NCBI GenBank assembly: GCA_963620985.1
Contig: CAVFCI010000033.1
Span: 1-20,938, forward strand
Origin: F23-B02 sp963620985
GTDB lineage: Bacteria; Bacillota; Clostridia; Oscillospirales; Oscillospiraceae
DNA: 20,938 nucleotides
Direction: 5' to 3'
A model generated the notes under the pieces. The model saw only the letters and a program-made list of their open reading frames with translations. It had not been told where the DNA came from and ran no database searches. The translations under genes and the position numbers were made by a program. Positions within the stretch are counted from its first letter, which is position 1. The number at the start of each line of letters is the position of its first letter. Positions 7,019 to 13,347 of the stretch are shown here, in pieces.

Positions 7019-7918
7019 TCAGCATATGAGCGTAAGTCTGCCGCTCAGGTTCTCTATCTCGTGCCGCTCCGAGCCCTTGCCGCGCTCTCCGTCGAGCGAC
7101 CAGTCGAGATCCTCGGGCGCGGATATCCTCAGCGTATCGGCCTGAAAGAAATCGAGGAATGGCGAGGAATAGTCCTGCGTGAAAACGCCGAGCAGGATGC
7201 TCTGAAAATCAATGAGTGTGCGCGGCTCGTGCACGAGCAGTATCTCAAACTTGCCGTCGCCGGTGTCAACAACTGTCTTAGGCAGCGTTATCGTTCCTGC
7301 GACCGAGGTGGAGTTGCAGACAGCGCCGAATATATAGTCGCCCTCGCAGGTGAACTCGCCCACGTCGAGCGTCAGGTGATGCGCCTTTATCTTGGGAAGA
7401 TCCTTCACCGCGTCGAGCAGATATGCCGAGTGGCCGAGCATGTTCTTTAGATTCTGCGGTGTCGTGTACGACAGCCACGAGAACGCACCGAAGGCCGCGA
7501 CATAGGCAAAATACTGCTCGCCGAACTTGCCGATATCAATGCTCTTTGGCTTGCCGTCAACTATGTTCTGCGCGGCCTCGAGCATATCCGAGGATATGCC
7601 GTGGCAGGCGGCAAAGTCGTTCGTGCTGCCCGAAGGAATGTAGCCGAGCGGCGTATTGCAGCCGCCGCGTATGATGCCGCTTATGACCTCGTTGAGCGTT
7701 CCGTCGCCACCTATGCAGACGATAAGGTCAAACTCTCTGCCGTAGTGCATGGCAAAATCGGTCGCGTCGCCGCGCTTTGCGGTCGGAAAAACCGTCACGG
7801 CGTAGTCGTTTGCCGAGAATGTCCCTATTATATCCGGCAGAAAGCGCAGCGAGGTGCGCCGCCCCGAAATGGGGTTTATGATGAGCATGAGCTTTTTGAG
7901 CTGGGAAAATGTTTTCAT
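7019..7918 (-). CDS. Diacylglycerol kinase-family lipid kinase (DgkB/YegS type)
   Basis: 299 residues. The ATP-binding catalytic domain begins with LMLIINPISG (10-19), followed by the signature CIGGDGTLNEVISG with GGDGT at 70-74 and PSGSTNDFA (95-103), where GTxNDFA is typical. The C-terminal beta domain holds the conserved LDWSLDGERG near the end. The family phosphorylates diacylglycerol or related lipids at the inner membrane face using ATP; exact substrates vary. Diacylglycerol released by wall or lipoteichoic-acid synthesis could be recycled to phosphatidic acid here, the substrate of the adjacent CdsA. The ATG at 7918 is seven bases after GGAG, and the cdsA stop is 18 bases upstream, so the two genes are in one operon. 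Confidence 0.92.
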   Translation of the reverse strand: MKTFSQLKKLMLIINPISGRRTSLRFLPDIIGTFSANDYAVTVFPTAKRGDATDFAMHYGREFDLIVCIGGDGTLNEVISGIIRGGCNTPLGYIPSGSTNDFAACHGISSDMLEAAQNIVDGKPKSIDIGKFGEQYFAYVAAFGAFSWLSYTTPQNLKNMLGHSAYLLDAVKDLPKIKAHHLTLDVGEFTCEGDYIFGAVCNSTSVAGTITLPKTVVDTGDGKFEILLVHEPRTLIDFQSILLGVFTQDYSSPFLDFFQADTLRISAPEDLDWSLDGERGKGSERHEIENLSGRLTLIC

Positions 7919-7936
7919 TCGATCACTCCGCTAAGA

Positions 7937-8740
7937 TCAGATGATTCCGGCAATGAGAAGGCAGAAATATGCCGAGGGGATGGAGAAGAGCAGGCTGTCC
8001 ACCCTGTCCATAACGCCGCCGTGGCCGGGGATGAGATTGCTGTAGTCCTTGAGACCCGCCATGCGCTTTATAAGCGACGCGGCAAGGTCGCCGACCTGAC
8101 CGAAGCTCGAGCAGATAAGAGCGGTCAGCGCACAGGCAGGGATGTTGACAGAATACCACTGCCGGAGCACGAAAAACAGAATAATTCCTGCAACGACAGC
8201 GCTTATTGCGCCGCAGACACTGCCCTCTACGGTCTTGTTGGGGCTGACCTCGGGAGCGAGCTTATTCCTGCCGAAACGCTTGCCGCCGAACAGCGCAAAG
8301 CTGTCGCAGACCCATGTGGATATGCAGGCGATGGAGAAAACGGGTATCCACACGCTGCTGTCCATAAGCGCGAGCTTGCAGACGATGACGAAGGGAACGA
8401 CGGGGTAAGCCAGAACGCCCAGCGTTGCCAGAGCGCCCGCGCCGCGTATCCCTTTGGATACGATGCCCGCGGTCATTACGGCAAACACCGCAAGGAAAAA
8501 CGTTATCTCAAATGCGAGCGCGTCGGCATTCAGCCAGAGCTCTGCCACAGTCGCAAGACAGTAGGCGTACAATATAAACGGTGCGCAGCCTATGCCCTTT
8601 TGTCCGATAGCACGGCAGGTCTCCCACACGGCCATTATCATGGCTGCCAGCAGGAACAGCGCCCTCGTCACGGGGCCGAGCGCGAAGCAGGCAACGACCA
8701 GTATTATAAGCACCGTTGCCGAAATAACTCTTGTTTTCAA
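7937..8740 (-). CDS. cdsA: Phosphatidate cytidylyltransferase
   Basis: 267 residues with about seven or eight membrane segments. It converts phosphatidic acid and CTP to CDP-diacylglycerol, the branch point for membrane phospholipids. The C-terminal signature is complete: SLIKRMAGLKDYSNLIPGHG followed by GVMDRVDS, with the invariant KR, KD, HGG and DRVD residues; SPNKTVEGSVCG precedes it. The start is TTG at 8740, eight bases after AGAGGG. It is the first gene of a two-gene operon with the lipid kinase. In many Firmicutes cdsA sits with uppS, dxr and rseP; here it is instead beside a diacylglycerol kinase, which feeds it substrate. Confidence 0.95.
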   Translation of the reverse strand: MKTRVISATVLIILVVACFALGPVTRALFLLAAMIMAVWETCRAIGQKGIGCAPFILYAYCLATVAELWLNADALAFEITFFLAVFAVMTAGIVSKGIRGAGALATLGVLAYPVVPFVIVCKLALMDSSVWIPVFSIACISTWVCDSFALFGGKRFGRNKLAPEVSPNKTVEGSVCGAISAVVAGIILFFVLRQWYSVNIPACALTALICSSFGQVGDLAASLIKRMAGLKDYSNLIPGHGGVMDRVDSLLFSIPSAYFCLLIAGII

Positions 8741-8781
8741 GTTGTGTACCCTCTTTCGTGGAAATTACAGAATTAACACCT

Positions 8782-8810
8782 AATATAACATATTAACAGC
8801 CTTTCTACAA
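8782..8810 (-). promoter_or_regulatory. Putative cdsA promoter
   Basis: On the minus strand, TTGTAG (8810-8805), 17 bases, TATATT (8787-8782), in an AT-rich region between divergent genes. The start would be near 8775. Confidence 0.5.
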
Positions 8811-8861
8811 CAACAAATGGTTTCAAATAATGAAAATGCGGTATTTGGAAAAATAATTCTT

Positions 8862-8890
8862 GTGTTTTTCGCAAAAAAATGTGATACTTA
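8862..8890 (+). promoter_or_regulatory. Putative promoter of the sigma/anti-sigma operon
   Basis: TGA followed by TACTTA (8885-8890) looks like an extended -10; the -35 is poor (GTGTTT at 8862-8867 with 17-base spacing). The stretch CAAAAAAATGTGATA (8872-8886) also occurs at the promoter of the gene at 10771. A weak -35 would fit dependence on an activator or on the encoded sigma factor. Confidence 0.4.
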
Positions 8891-8892
8891 AA

Positions 8893-8916
8893 CTAATAAT
8901 CCGTCTCTATTATTAG
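8893..8916. repeat. Inverted repeat at the predicted sigma-operon transcription start
   Basis: CTAATAAT (8893-8900) and ATTATTAG (8909-8916) are perfect complements around an eight-base spacer. It lies between the -10 box and the GGAGA ribosome site, so it could be an operator or a leader stem-loop. Confidence 0.5.
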
Positions 8917-8932
8917 AAGTTAGGAGATAGTT

Positions 8933-9493
8933 TTGGACGATCGGCGTATTGTAGAGCTTTTTCTGGCACGCTCGGAGGAAGCCTTATTACAAGTAGATAT
9001 TAAATACGGCCGCTATTGTCACCGCGTGGCATTTAACGTTCTCGGCAACGCCGAGGACAGCGAGGAGTGCGTGAACGATGCCTATATGAGGGCATGGAGC
9101 AGCATTCCGCCTAACGAGCCGGACTCGCTTTCGGCCTATATCGGCAAGATAACGCGCAATATCGCGCTCGATAAGCTGCGGCAGAAAAACAGCTCAAAGC
9201 GCGGAAACGGCGAGGTGCCGGTGCTGCTCGACGAGCTTGCCGAGTGTGTCTCCGGCGTTGACGAGCTGGAGCGGCGGCAGGATTCCGAGGAGATAACGAA
9301 CGCTCTCAACAGCTTTCTCGAATCGCTCAGCGCGACAGAGCGCGGCGTTTTCATGCGACGGTACTGGATGATGGAGCCCATCGCGGATGTCGCGGAGCGA
9401 TACGGCATATCGGTTTCAAAAACGACTACGATGCTTTTCAGACTGCGCGGCAGGCTGAAGAAACATTTTATGAAAGAAGGAATATCTCTTTGA
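8933..9493 (+). CDS. ECF-type RNA polymerase sigma factor
   Basis: 186 residues. Region 2 (about 20-90) contains NAEDSEECVNDAYMRAWSSI and AYIGKITRNIALDKLRQ, the core-binding and -10-reading helices. Region 4 (about 122-180) contains SLSATERGVFMRRYWM and a helix-turn-helix, ADVAERYGISVSKTTTMLFR. This matches a large clostridial ECF group in which the linker carries a GGGEV...LDELAEC-like segment (here GNGEVPVLLDELAEC). It would direct RNA polymerase to a small stress or envelope regulon. The start is TTG at 8933, six bases after GGAGA. Its stop overlaps the start of the next gene by four bases (TTGA), the usual arrangement of an ECF factor and its membrane-bound anti-sigma factor. Confidence 0.92.
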   Translation: MDDRRIVELFLARSEEALLQVDIKYGRYCHRVAFNVLGNAEDSEECVNDAYMRAWSSIPPNEPDSLSAYIGKITRNIALDKLRQKNSSKRGNGEVPVLLDELAECVSGVDELERRQDSEEITNALNSFLESLSATERGVFMRRYWMMEPIADVAERYGISVSKTTTMLFRLRGRLKKHFMKEGISL

Positions 9494-10611
9494 AGAGCGA
9501 TGACTTGCTCAGACAGCTTGGGTCTGTAAGGGATGAATACATTGAAGAGATAATGACCGAAAGCGTGAGGACGGCGCGCAGGCGCGCAGGCTCACGCAGT
9601 ATAGTCGCGTCCATAGCGGCCAGCCTTGCCGTCGTTCTCCTCGGAACCGGTATAATGGCTCTTGACAGCGCGAAGGTGGATAACGAGGAGATAACGCTCC
9701 CCTCCGGCGTGCAGAGCGTTCAGCTTGCGCACAACAGCGTTATCATGATCGACGTTAACCCGAGCATACGCCTTGAGGTGAACGACCGTGAGACCGTCGT
9801 GAGCGTCGAAGGCTTGAACGAGGAGTCGCAGCCCGTGCTCGAGGGGCTTGAGCTCACGGGCAAGGACTATAAGACCGCCGTTTCCCAGATCGTGACCTCG
9901 CTTCAGGAAAAGGAATATATAACAAACCTCAAAAACTCGATCCTCATAAGCGTCGCGGCTGCCGATAATGAGACGGCGCAGCAGCTGCGCAGCGGAGCGG
10001 TCGAAACGGTCGAGCAGATAGATAAGGCCGTAAACTACGGCTTCTCGATACTCAGCCAGATAACAAGCCTTGACGATGAAGCTGCGGCAGCGGCGGAAAA
10101 GTACAGTGTGTCCGAGGGCCGCGTCGATATCATAAACAGGTTCATCTCCGAGCACAGCGGCTACAGCTTTGACAAGCTTATCGGAAGCAACATCCAGCTT
10201 CTCAACCAGCTGTTCGAGTATGTCGGCCTGCCCGAGGGCGTTGAGCGCCTCGGTGCCGTCGCCGGAGTCGTTCCTGAGGAGTACGAGGAAAAGCTCAACC
10301 TCGGCGAGCTCAGCGGCGACGAGCTTGTCAGCTTTGCAAGCGCCATCAGCGATTTCTACGATAAGCTCAGCGAGTATTACAGTCCCAGCGACGTCGCAAA
10401 GCGCATCGGCTATGAGTTCAGCATTGCCGAGAGCAGCACCGAGGACGGTCAGAAGCTCTGGGCGGTGCTTGCCGAGAGCCTGACGAAGAATATAGGAAAC
10501 CACGGTGCGCTCATCGGTCTGGGGCAGAGCACGATCACCGATTGGCTCAGCCAGAGCGAGCTCGGAAGCGTCATAGCACACATCGCCGCATCACTGATAC
10601 CGGCGGCATGA
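9490..10611 (+). CDS. RsgI-like membrane anti-sigma factor
   Basis: 373 residues. A short cytoplasmic N-terminus (1-36, LLRQLGSVRDEYIEEIM) is followed by a membrane helix (about 37-58) and a long extracytoplasmic part. Just outside the membrane is SVIMIDVNPSIRLEVNDRE, then VVSVEGLNEESQPVL, the pattern of the periplasmic domain of RsgI anti-sigma factors. In RsgI this domain is reported to cleave itself at the Asn-Pro bond, here N90-P91. The remainder (about 160-373) is Ala/Ser/Glu-rich and helical, and I recognise no carbohydrate-binding or enzyme domain. The N-terminus is the short EEYIEEA-like type paired with ECF factors, not the longer SigI-binding domain of classic RsgI. Start TTG at 9490, about eight bases after AAGGAA. 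Role as inhibitor and sensor for the adjacent sigma factor is inferred from context. Confidence 0.8.
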   Translation: MKSDDLLRQLGSVRDEYIEEIMTESVRTARRRAGSRSIVASIAASLAVVLLGTGIMALDSAKVDNEEITLPSGVQSVQLAHNSVIMIDVNPSIRLEVNDRETVVSVEGLNEESQPVLEGLELTGKDYKTAVSQIVTSLQEKEYITNLKNSILISVAAADNETAQQLRSGAVETVEQIDKAVNYGFSILSQITSLDDEAAAAAEKYSVSEGRVDIINRFISEHSGYSFDKLIGSNIQLLNQLFEYVGLPEGVERLGAVAGVVPEEYEEKLNLGELSGDELVSFASAISDFYDKLSEYYSPSDVAKRIGYEFSIAESSTEDGQKLWAVLAESLTKNIGNHGALIGLGQSTITDWLSQSELGSVIAHIAASLIPAA

Positions 10612-10624
10612 TATAATCCCACAT

Positions 10625-10669
10625 ATGACAGCAAAACGGCAGGGGCGAAAGCTCCTGCCGTTTTGTCAT
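10625..10669 (+). terminator. Terminator after the sigma/anti-sigma operon
   Basis: AAAACGGCAGG (10633-10643) pairs with CCTGCCGTTTT (10654-10664) around a GAAA-type loop extended by GC pairs. ATGAC/GTCAT extend the outer stem across a small bulge. The T-run lies in the descending arm. Confidence 0.85.
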
Positions 10670-10693
10670 AAGGCTGCCGTTGACACAATGCAG

Positions 10694-10722
10694 TTGAAAA
10701 CGACAAAAAAATGTGATATAAA
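10694..10722 (+). promoter_or_regulatory. Promoter of the solute-binding-like gene
   Basis: TTGAAA (10694-10699), 17 bases, TATAAA (10717-10722) with a preceding TGA (extended -10). The spacer and -10 include CAAAAAAATGTGATA (10704-10718), identical to a sequence upstream of the sigma gene. Confidence 0.65.
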
Positions 10723-10770
10723 AGCAGTGTAAACCCCAAACAGCTTAATTTAACGAAAAAGGAACTTAAA

Positions 10771-11967
10771 ATGTCAAGGATCAAGTATAAGCTCGCTCTT
10801 GCTGCGGCAGCGGTGCTGCTGCTCGGCGGCGTAATATACATATACTTCGCCCACTACGCGCCGTTCAAGCCCGAGCAGCCTCAGACCCTGAGCGTCTGGT
10901 ATGTCAACGACGATGCGATGTGGTCGGGCTTTTACGCCATGTGCGGCAGATATAACGAAACGGACGGTGCCGAGCGCGGCATCAGTATAAGCGTCAAGGC
11001 CTTCGATACTCAGGAGCAGCTTTACGAAGCCGTGAGCGACGCTATCGCCTCCGACGGTGAGAAGCCAGATATCATAGCCTGCGATACCGACTTTGCGGCA
11101 TATCTCGACGAGGAGGATGCCCTTGCCGATATGGACAGGTATTTCGGCAGCTGGGAGACCTCTGGCTACGATAAGAGCATGACGGCGGCGGCAAAGGGCT
11201 CAAAGGGGCTTGCCTGCGTGCCCATAGCCGCGGAGACGAATGTTTTCATCGTCAACACCTCGCTTTTTGCGGATTCCGAGGCGATATCGAGCTTTGAAAA
11301 GCTCTGCTCTGTCGCCGACGAATACTATAAGCGCGGCTCGAAGAGCTTCTTCACGATATCGGACTACTCGCTGTTTTTCCGCGACGCTGTCGCGCAGCTC
11401 GGCGAGGAGTTTGACGGCGTGAGCCCTCACGATACCGGCAGCGACAACTGTAAGTATATCTACAAGCTCCTTGCGGAAACCGCATATGACCGAGGCTTTA
11501 TCTCCTCCGGCGGACAGGCGGCGAAAATGCTTGCCGACGGCGATATCGCGGCGGCGATCATATCGTCGGCGGAGCTTATGCAATACGCAGACGAGCTCAG
11601 CGGAGATGAGTTCGAGTTCGTGAGTTTTCCGTATATGAAGGACGGCAAGCCCGCGTATACGCAGGAGGTCACAGGCATGACGATCCTCGCGTCGGACAGC
11701 ACACGCGAAAGGTCGTCGGTAGAGTTTCTGCGCTGGTTCACCTCGCAGAAGAACAACAGCAGCTTTGTCGGAGACTCGGGATATCTTGCGGCCATAGGCA
11801 GCGAGAGCTCATCCTCCGAATTTGCGCTGTACGAAAGGCTCATGGATGCGGTGGAGACAATGCGCAAAAACGGCAGGAGCACAACCGCAGCCGCAAGCGC
11901 CGAATACTCGGTAAACAGCAGGAGCTTTGAAAGCGTACTGAGTACGATAATGAATTCACTAAACTAA
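10771..11967 (+). CDS. Membrane-anchored extracellular solute-binding-like protein
   Basis: 398 residues. An uncleaved-looking N-terminal membrane helix (about 8-27) precedes a domain that opens with QTLSVWYVNDDAMWSGF and runs through KPDIIACDTDFAAYLDEEDALADMDRYF, VPIAAETNVFIVNTSLF and later YTQEVTGMTILASDS and SSVEFLRWFTSQ. This order resembles family 1 (sugar-type) ABC solute-binding proteins of the periplasmic-binding fold. There is no lipobox cysteine and no permease or ATPase gene nearby, so it may be a sensor or co-receptor rather than a transport component. The ATG at 10771 follows AAGGAACTTAAA. It has its own promoter, and hypB begins 20 bases after its stop, so the two are likely co-transcribed. 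The ligand is unknown. Confidence 0.75.
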   Translation: MSRIKYKLALAAAAVLLLGGVIYIYFAHYAPFKPEQPQTLSVWYVNDDAMWSGFYAMCGRYNETDGAERGISISVKAFDTQEQLYEAVSDAIASDGEKPDIIACDTDFAAYLDEEDALADMDRYFGSWETSGYDKSMTAAAKGSKGLACVPIAAETNVFIVNTSLFADSEAISSFEKLCSVADEYYKRGSKSFFTISDYSLFFRDAVAQLGEEFDGVSPHDTGSDNCKYIYKLLAETAYDRGFISSGGQAAKMLADGDIAAAIISSAELMQYADELSGDEFEFVSFPYMKDGKPAYTQEVTGMTILASDSTRERSSVEFLRWFTSQKNNSSFVGDSGYLAAIGSESSSSEFALYERLMDAVETMRKNGRSTTAAASAEYSVNSRSFESVLSTIMNSLN

Positions 11968-11987
11968 TACAAAGAGGTGCAAATATC

Positions 11988-12656
11988 ATGGAAGGTTTCA
12001 AAGTACTGGAGATCAAGAAAAGCGTATTTGAAAATAACGATCGCGAGGCCGAGCTTCTCAGACAGGAACTCAAGAAGGAGAAAACATTTCTTCTCAACCT
12101 CATGTCCTCCCCCGGCTCGGGCAAGACGACGACCCTGAAGGCGACAATCGCGGCGCTCAAGGACGAGCTGCGCATAGGCGTTATGGAGGCGGATATCGAC
12201 TCGGACGTTGACGCGCACACCATTGCCGAGACCGGCGCAAAGGTCATCCAGCTGCACACGGGCGGCATGTGCCACCTCGACGCGGGCATGACGAAGCAGG
12301 GACTTGAGGGTCTTAGCACGGAAAATATCGACTTTGCCATCCTCGAAAATGTCGGCAACCTCGTCTGCCCCGCCGAGTTTGACACGGGCGCCGTCAAGAA
12401 CGCAATGATCCTCTCCGTTCCCGAGGGTCACGATAAGCCCCTGAAGTACCCCCTTATGTTCTCGATATGCGACGTTCTGCTCGTCAACAAGATCGACGTT
12501 ATGCCGTACTTTGACTTTGACCTCGAAAAGTGCGAGGAGTATGTCAAGAAGCTCAATCCCAACATCACCATCATCCCCATCTCCGCAAGAACCGGCGAGG
12601 GCATAGACAAGTGGGCAGACTGGCTGCGCACTCAGGTCGCCGAATGGAATAAGTAA
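11988..12656 (+). CDS. hypB: Hydrogenase/urease-type nickel incorporation GTPase HypB
   Basis: 222 residues. Motifs in order are the P-loop SSPGSGKTT (40-48), EADIDSDVDA (67-76), the metal site with C95-H96 in GGMCHLDA, ENVGNLVCPAEFD with C127, and the guanine-specificity motif NKID (167-170). HypB hydrolyses GTP to deliver nickel to [NiFe]-hydrogenase large subunits, with HypA as partner. The N-terminal cysteine-rich nickel site of some HypBs is absent, which is normal for the short form. No hypA, hypC-F or hydrogenase gene is in the window, so it is an orphan here. AGAGGTG precedes the ATG by eight bases. The upstream neighbour is the solute-binding-like gene, a pairing I do not know from other genomes. 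Confidence 0.93.
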   Translation: MEGFKVLEIKKSVFENNDREAELLRQELKKEKTFLLNLMSSPGSGKTTTLKATIAALKDELRIGVMEADIDSDVDAHTIAETGAKVIQLHTGGMCHLDAGMTKQGLEGLSTENIDFAILENVGNLVCPAEFDTGAVKNAMILSVPEGHDKPLKYPLMFSICDVLLVNKIDVMPYFDFDLEKCEEYVKKLNPNITIIPISARTGEGIDKWADWLRTQVAEWNK

Positions 12657-12666
12657 ATCAAATACC

Positions 12667-12696
12667 AAAAGGCTTTCGCACGCGAAAGCCTTTTTT
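12667..12696 (+). terminator. Terminator after hypB
   Basis: Arms of 13 bases (AAAAGGCTTTCGC and complement) with a two-base centre, followed by a run of six T on the plus strand. It ends 10 bases before the next ATG. Confidence 0.9.
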
Positions 12697-12706
12697 CAAC
12701 ATTCAT

Positions 12707-13120
12707 ATGAAGATATTATTTGCCGCAATTTTTATAATTGCTCTTATCGCGGCGGCGGTGTTTGCCGTGCTCGCCGTGAAGAGCCGAAGCAGGGAGCATG
12801 TGCTGAGGATCTTCGTGTGCTGCTGCATCGCAGCGTGCTCGGCAGCGGGCTTTGCCATGTCCGCTGCGCCGTCAGTCAAGGCCGCAGTGAGCGCCGTACA
12901 CGTCACTGTGAGCCCCGTTGAGGGCACTCCCGTCCCCTTGGAGACTGTATCTCCCGCGCAGGCTCAGGGCGCTTACACGGCAAGCAATGCCTCGGATAAG
13001 TTCCATCTTCCCTCCTGCTCCTCGGCAGCAAGGATATCCGAGGATAACCGCCTGTGGTTTTCCTCGCGCGAGGAGGCCGTTGCTGCGGGATACACGCCCT
13101 GCGGACGATGCGAGCCGTGA
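12707..13120 (+). CDS. Small membrane protein with C-terminal Ada-like Cys/His domain
   Basis: 137 residues. Two membrane helices (about 3-24 and 34-56) are joined by a short basic loop, followed by a Pro/Ser/Thr-rich linker (about 62-88) and a C-terminal domain beginning YTASNASDKFHLPSC. H100, C104, C132 and C135 (TPCGRCEP) form a conserved pattern seen at the ends of many secreted nucleases and surface proteins and related to the Ada zinc-binding fold. A metal-binding or scaffold role is inferred. The start is uncertain: the ATG at 12707 has no Shine-Dalgarno sequence and lies 10 bases after the hypB terminator, but the membrane helix begins right there and no better in-frame start follows before residue 51. 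Confidence 0.7.
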   Translation: MKILFAAIFIIALIAAAVFAVLAVKSRSREHVLRIFVCCCIAACSAAGFAMSAAPSVKAAVSAVHVTVSPVEGTPVPLETVSPAQAQGAYTASNASDKFHLPSCSSAARISEDNRLWFSSREEAVAAGYTPCGRCEP

Positions 13121-13125
13121 CAGCA

Positions 13126-13159
13126 AAAAAGCAGCTCACCTACTTAGGCGAGCTGCTTT
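13126..13159 (-). terminator. Terminator of tRNA-Gln, shared with the convergent gene
   Basis: On the minus strand AAAGCAGCTCGCCT pairs with AGGTGAGCTGCTTT (one G-U pair) and is followed by further T residues. The stem begins at the last base of the tRNA CCA end. Confidence 0.85.
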
Positions 13160-13232
13160 GGCAGCGGATGAAGGATTCGAACCCTCACAAACGGAGTCAG
13201 AGTCCGGTGTGCTACCATTACACAAATCCGCT
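13159..13232 (-). tRNA. tRNA-Gln (anticodon CTG)
   Basis: On the minus strand the acceptor arms AGCGGAT and ATCCGCT pair fully over seven bases, followed by G and an encoded CCA. The D arm is GTG...CAC with GGTAG in the loop. The anticodon loop CTCTGAC has CTG at positions 34-36, which reads glutamine codon CAG. The T arm is GAGGG-TTCGAAT-CCTTC. It has its own consensus promoter at 13246-13273 and a terminator immediately after the CCA. One mismatch (C-T) lies at the outer end of the anticodon stem. Confidence 0.95.
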
Positions 13233-13245
13233 AAACGCAAAAGCT

Positions 13246-13273
13246 ATTATACAGTAAAATCGGAATTTGTCAA
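13246..13273 (-). promoter_or_regulatory. Promoter of tRNA-Gln
   Basis: On the minus strand, consensus TTGACA (13273-13268), 16 bases, consensus TATAAT (13251-13246). The start would be near 13239, just before the tRNA 5' end at 13232. Confidence 0.85.
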
Positions 13274-13297
13274 TACCTAATCTGAATTTTTTCAAGA

Positions 13298-13327
13298 AAA
13301 GCTGCGGTCAATTTTGGCCGCAGCTTT
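13298..13327 (-). terminator. Terminator of the pyrR-uraA operon
   Basis: AAAGCTGCGG and CCGCAGCTTT arms (13298-13307 and 13318-13327), with TTTTCTT following on the minus strand. It lies about 20 bases beyond the uraA stop. Confidence 0.8.
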
Positions 13328-13347
13328 GTTCTTGCTTATCTTATATC

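Noticed and set aside
7601..8776. Long plus-strand open frame opposite cdsA and the lipid kinase
   Set aside because: It runs antisense across two real genes and both their ends, with no start signal or domain.
8885..8907. CGTC-type ECF -10 box near 8902 upstream of the sigma gene
   Set aside because: There is no matching AAC-type -35 at the right distance, and the second copy of the shared 15-mer has no CGTC at that spacing.
9592..10581. Long minus-strand open frame opposite the RsgI-like gene
   Set aside because: The plus strand has the sigma-coupled start, membrane helix and NPS motif; the antisense frame has no supporting signals.
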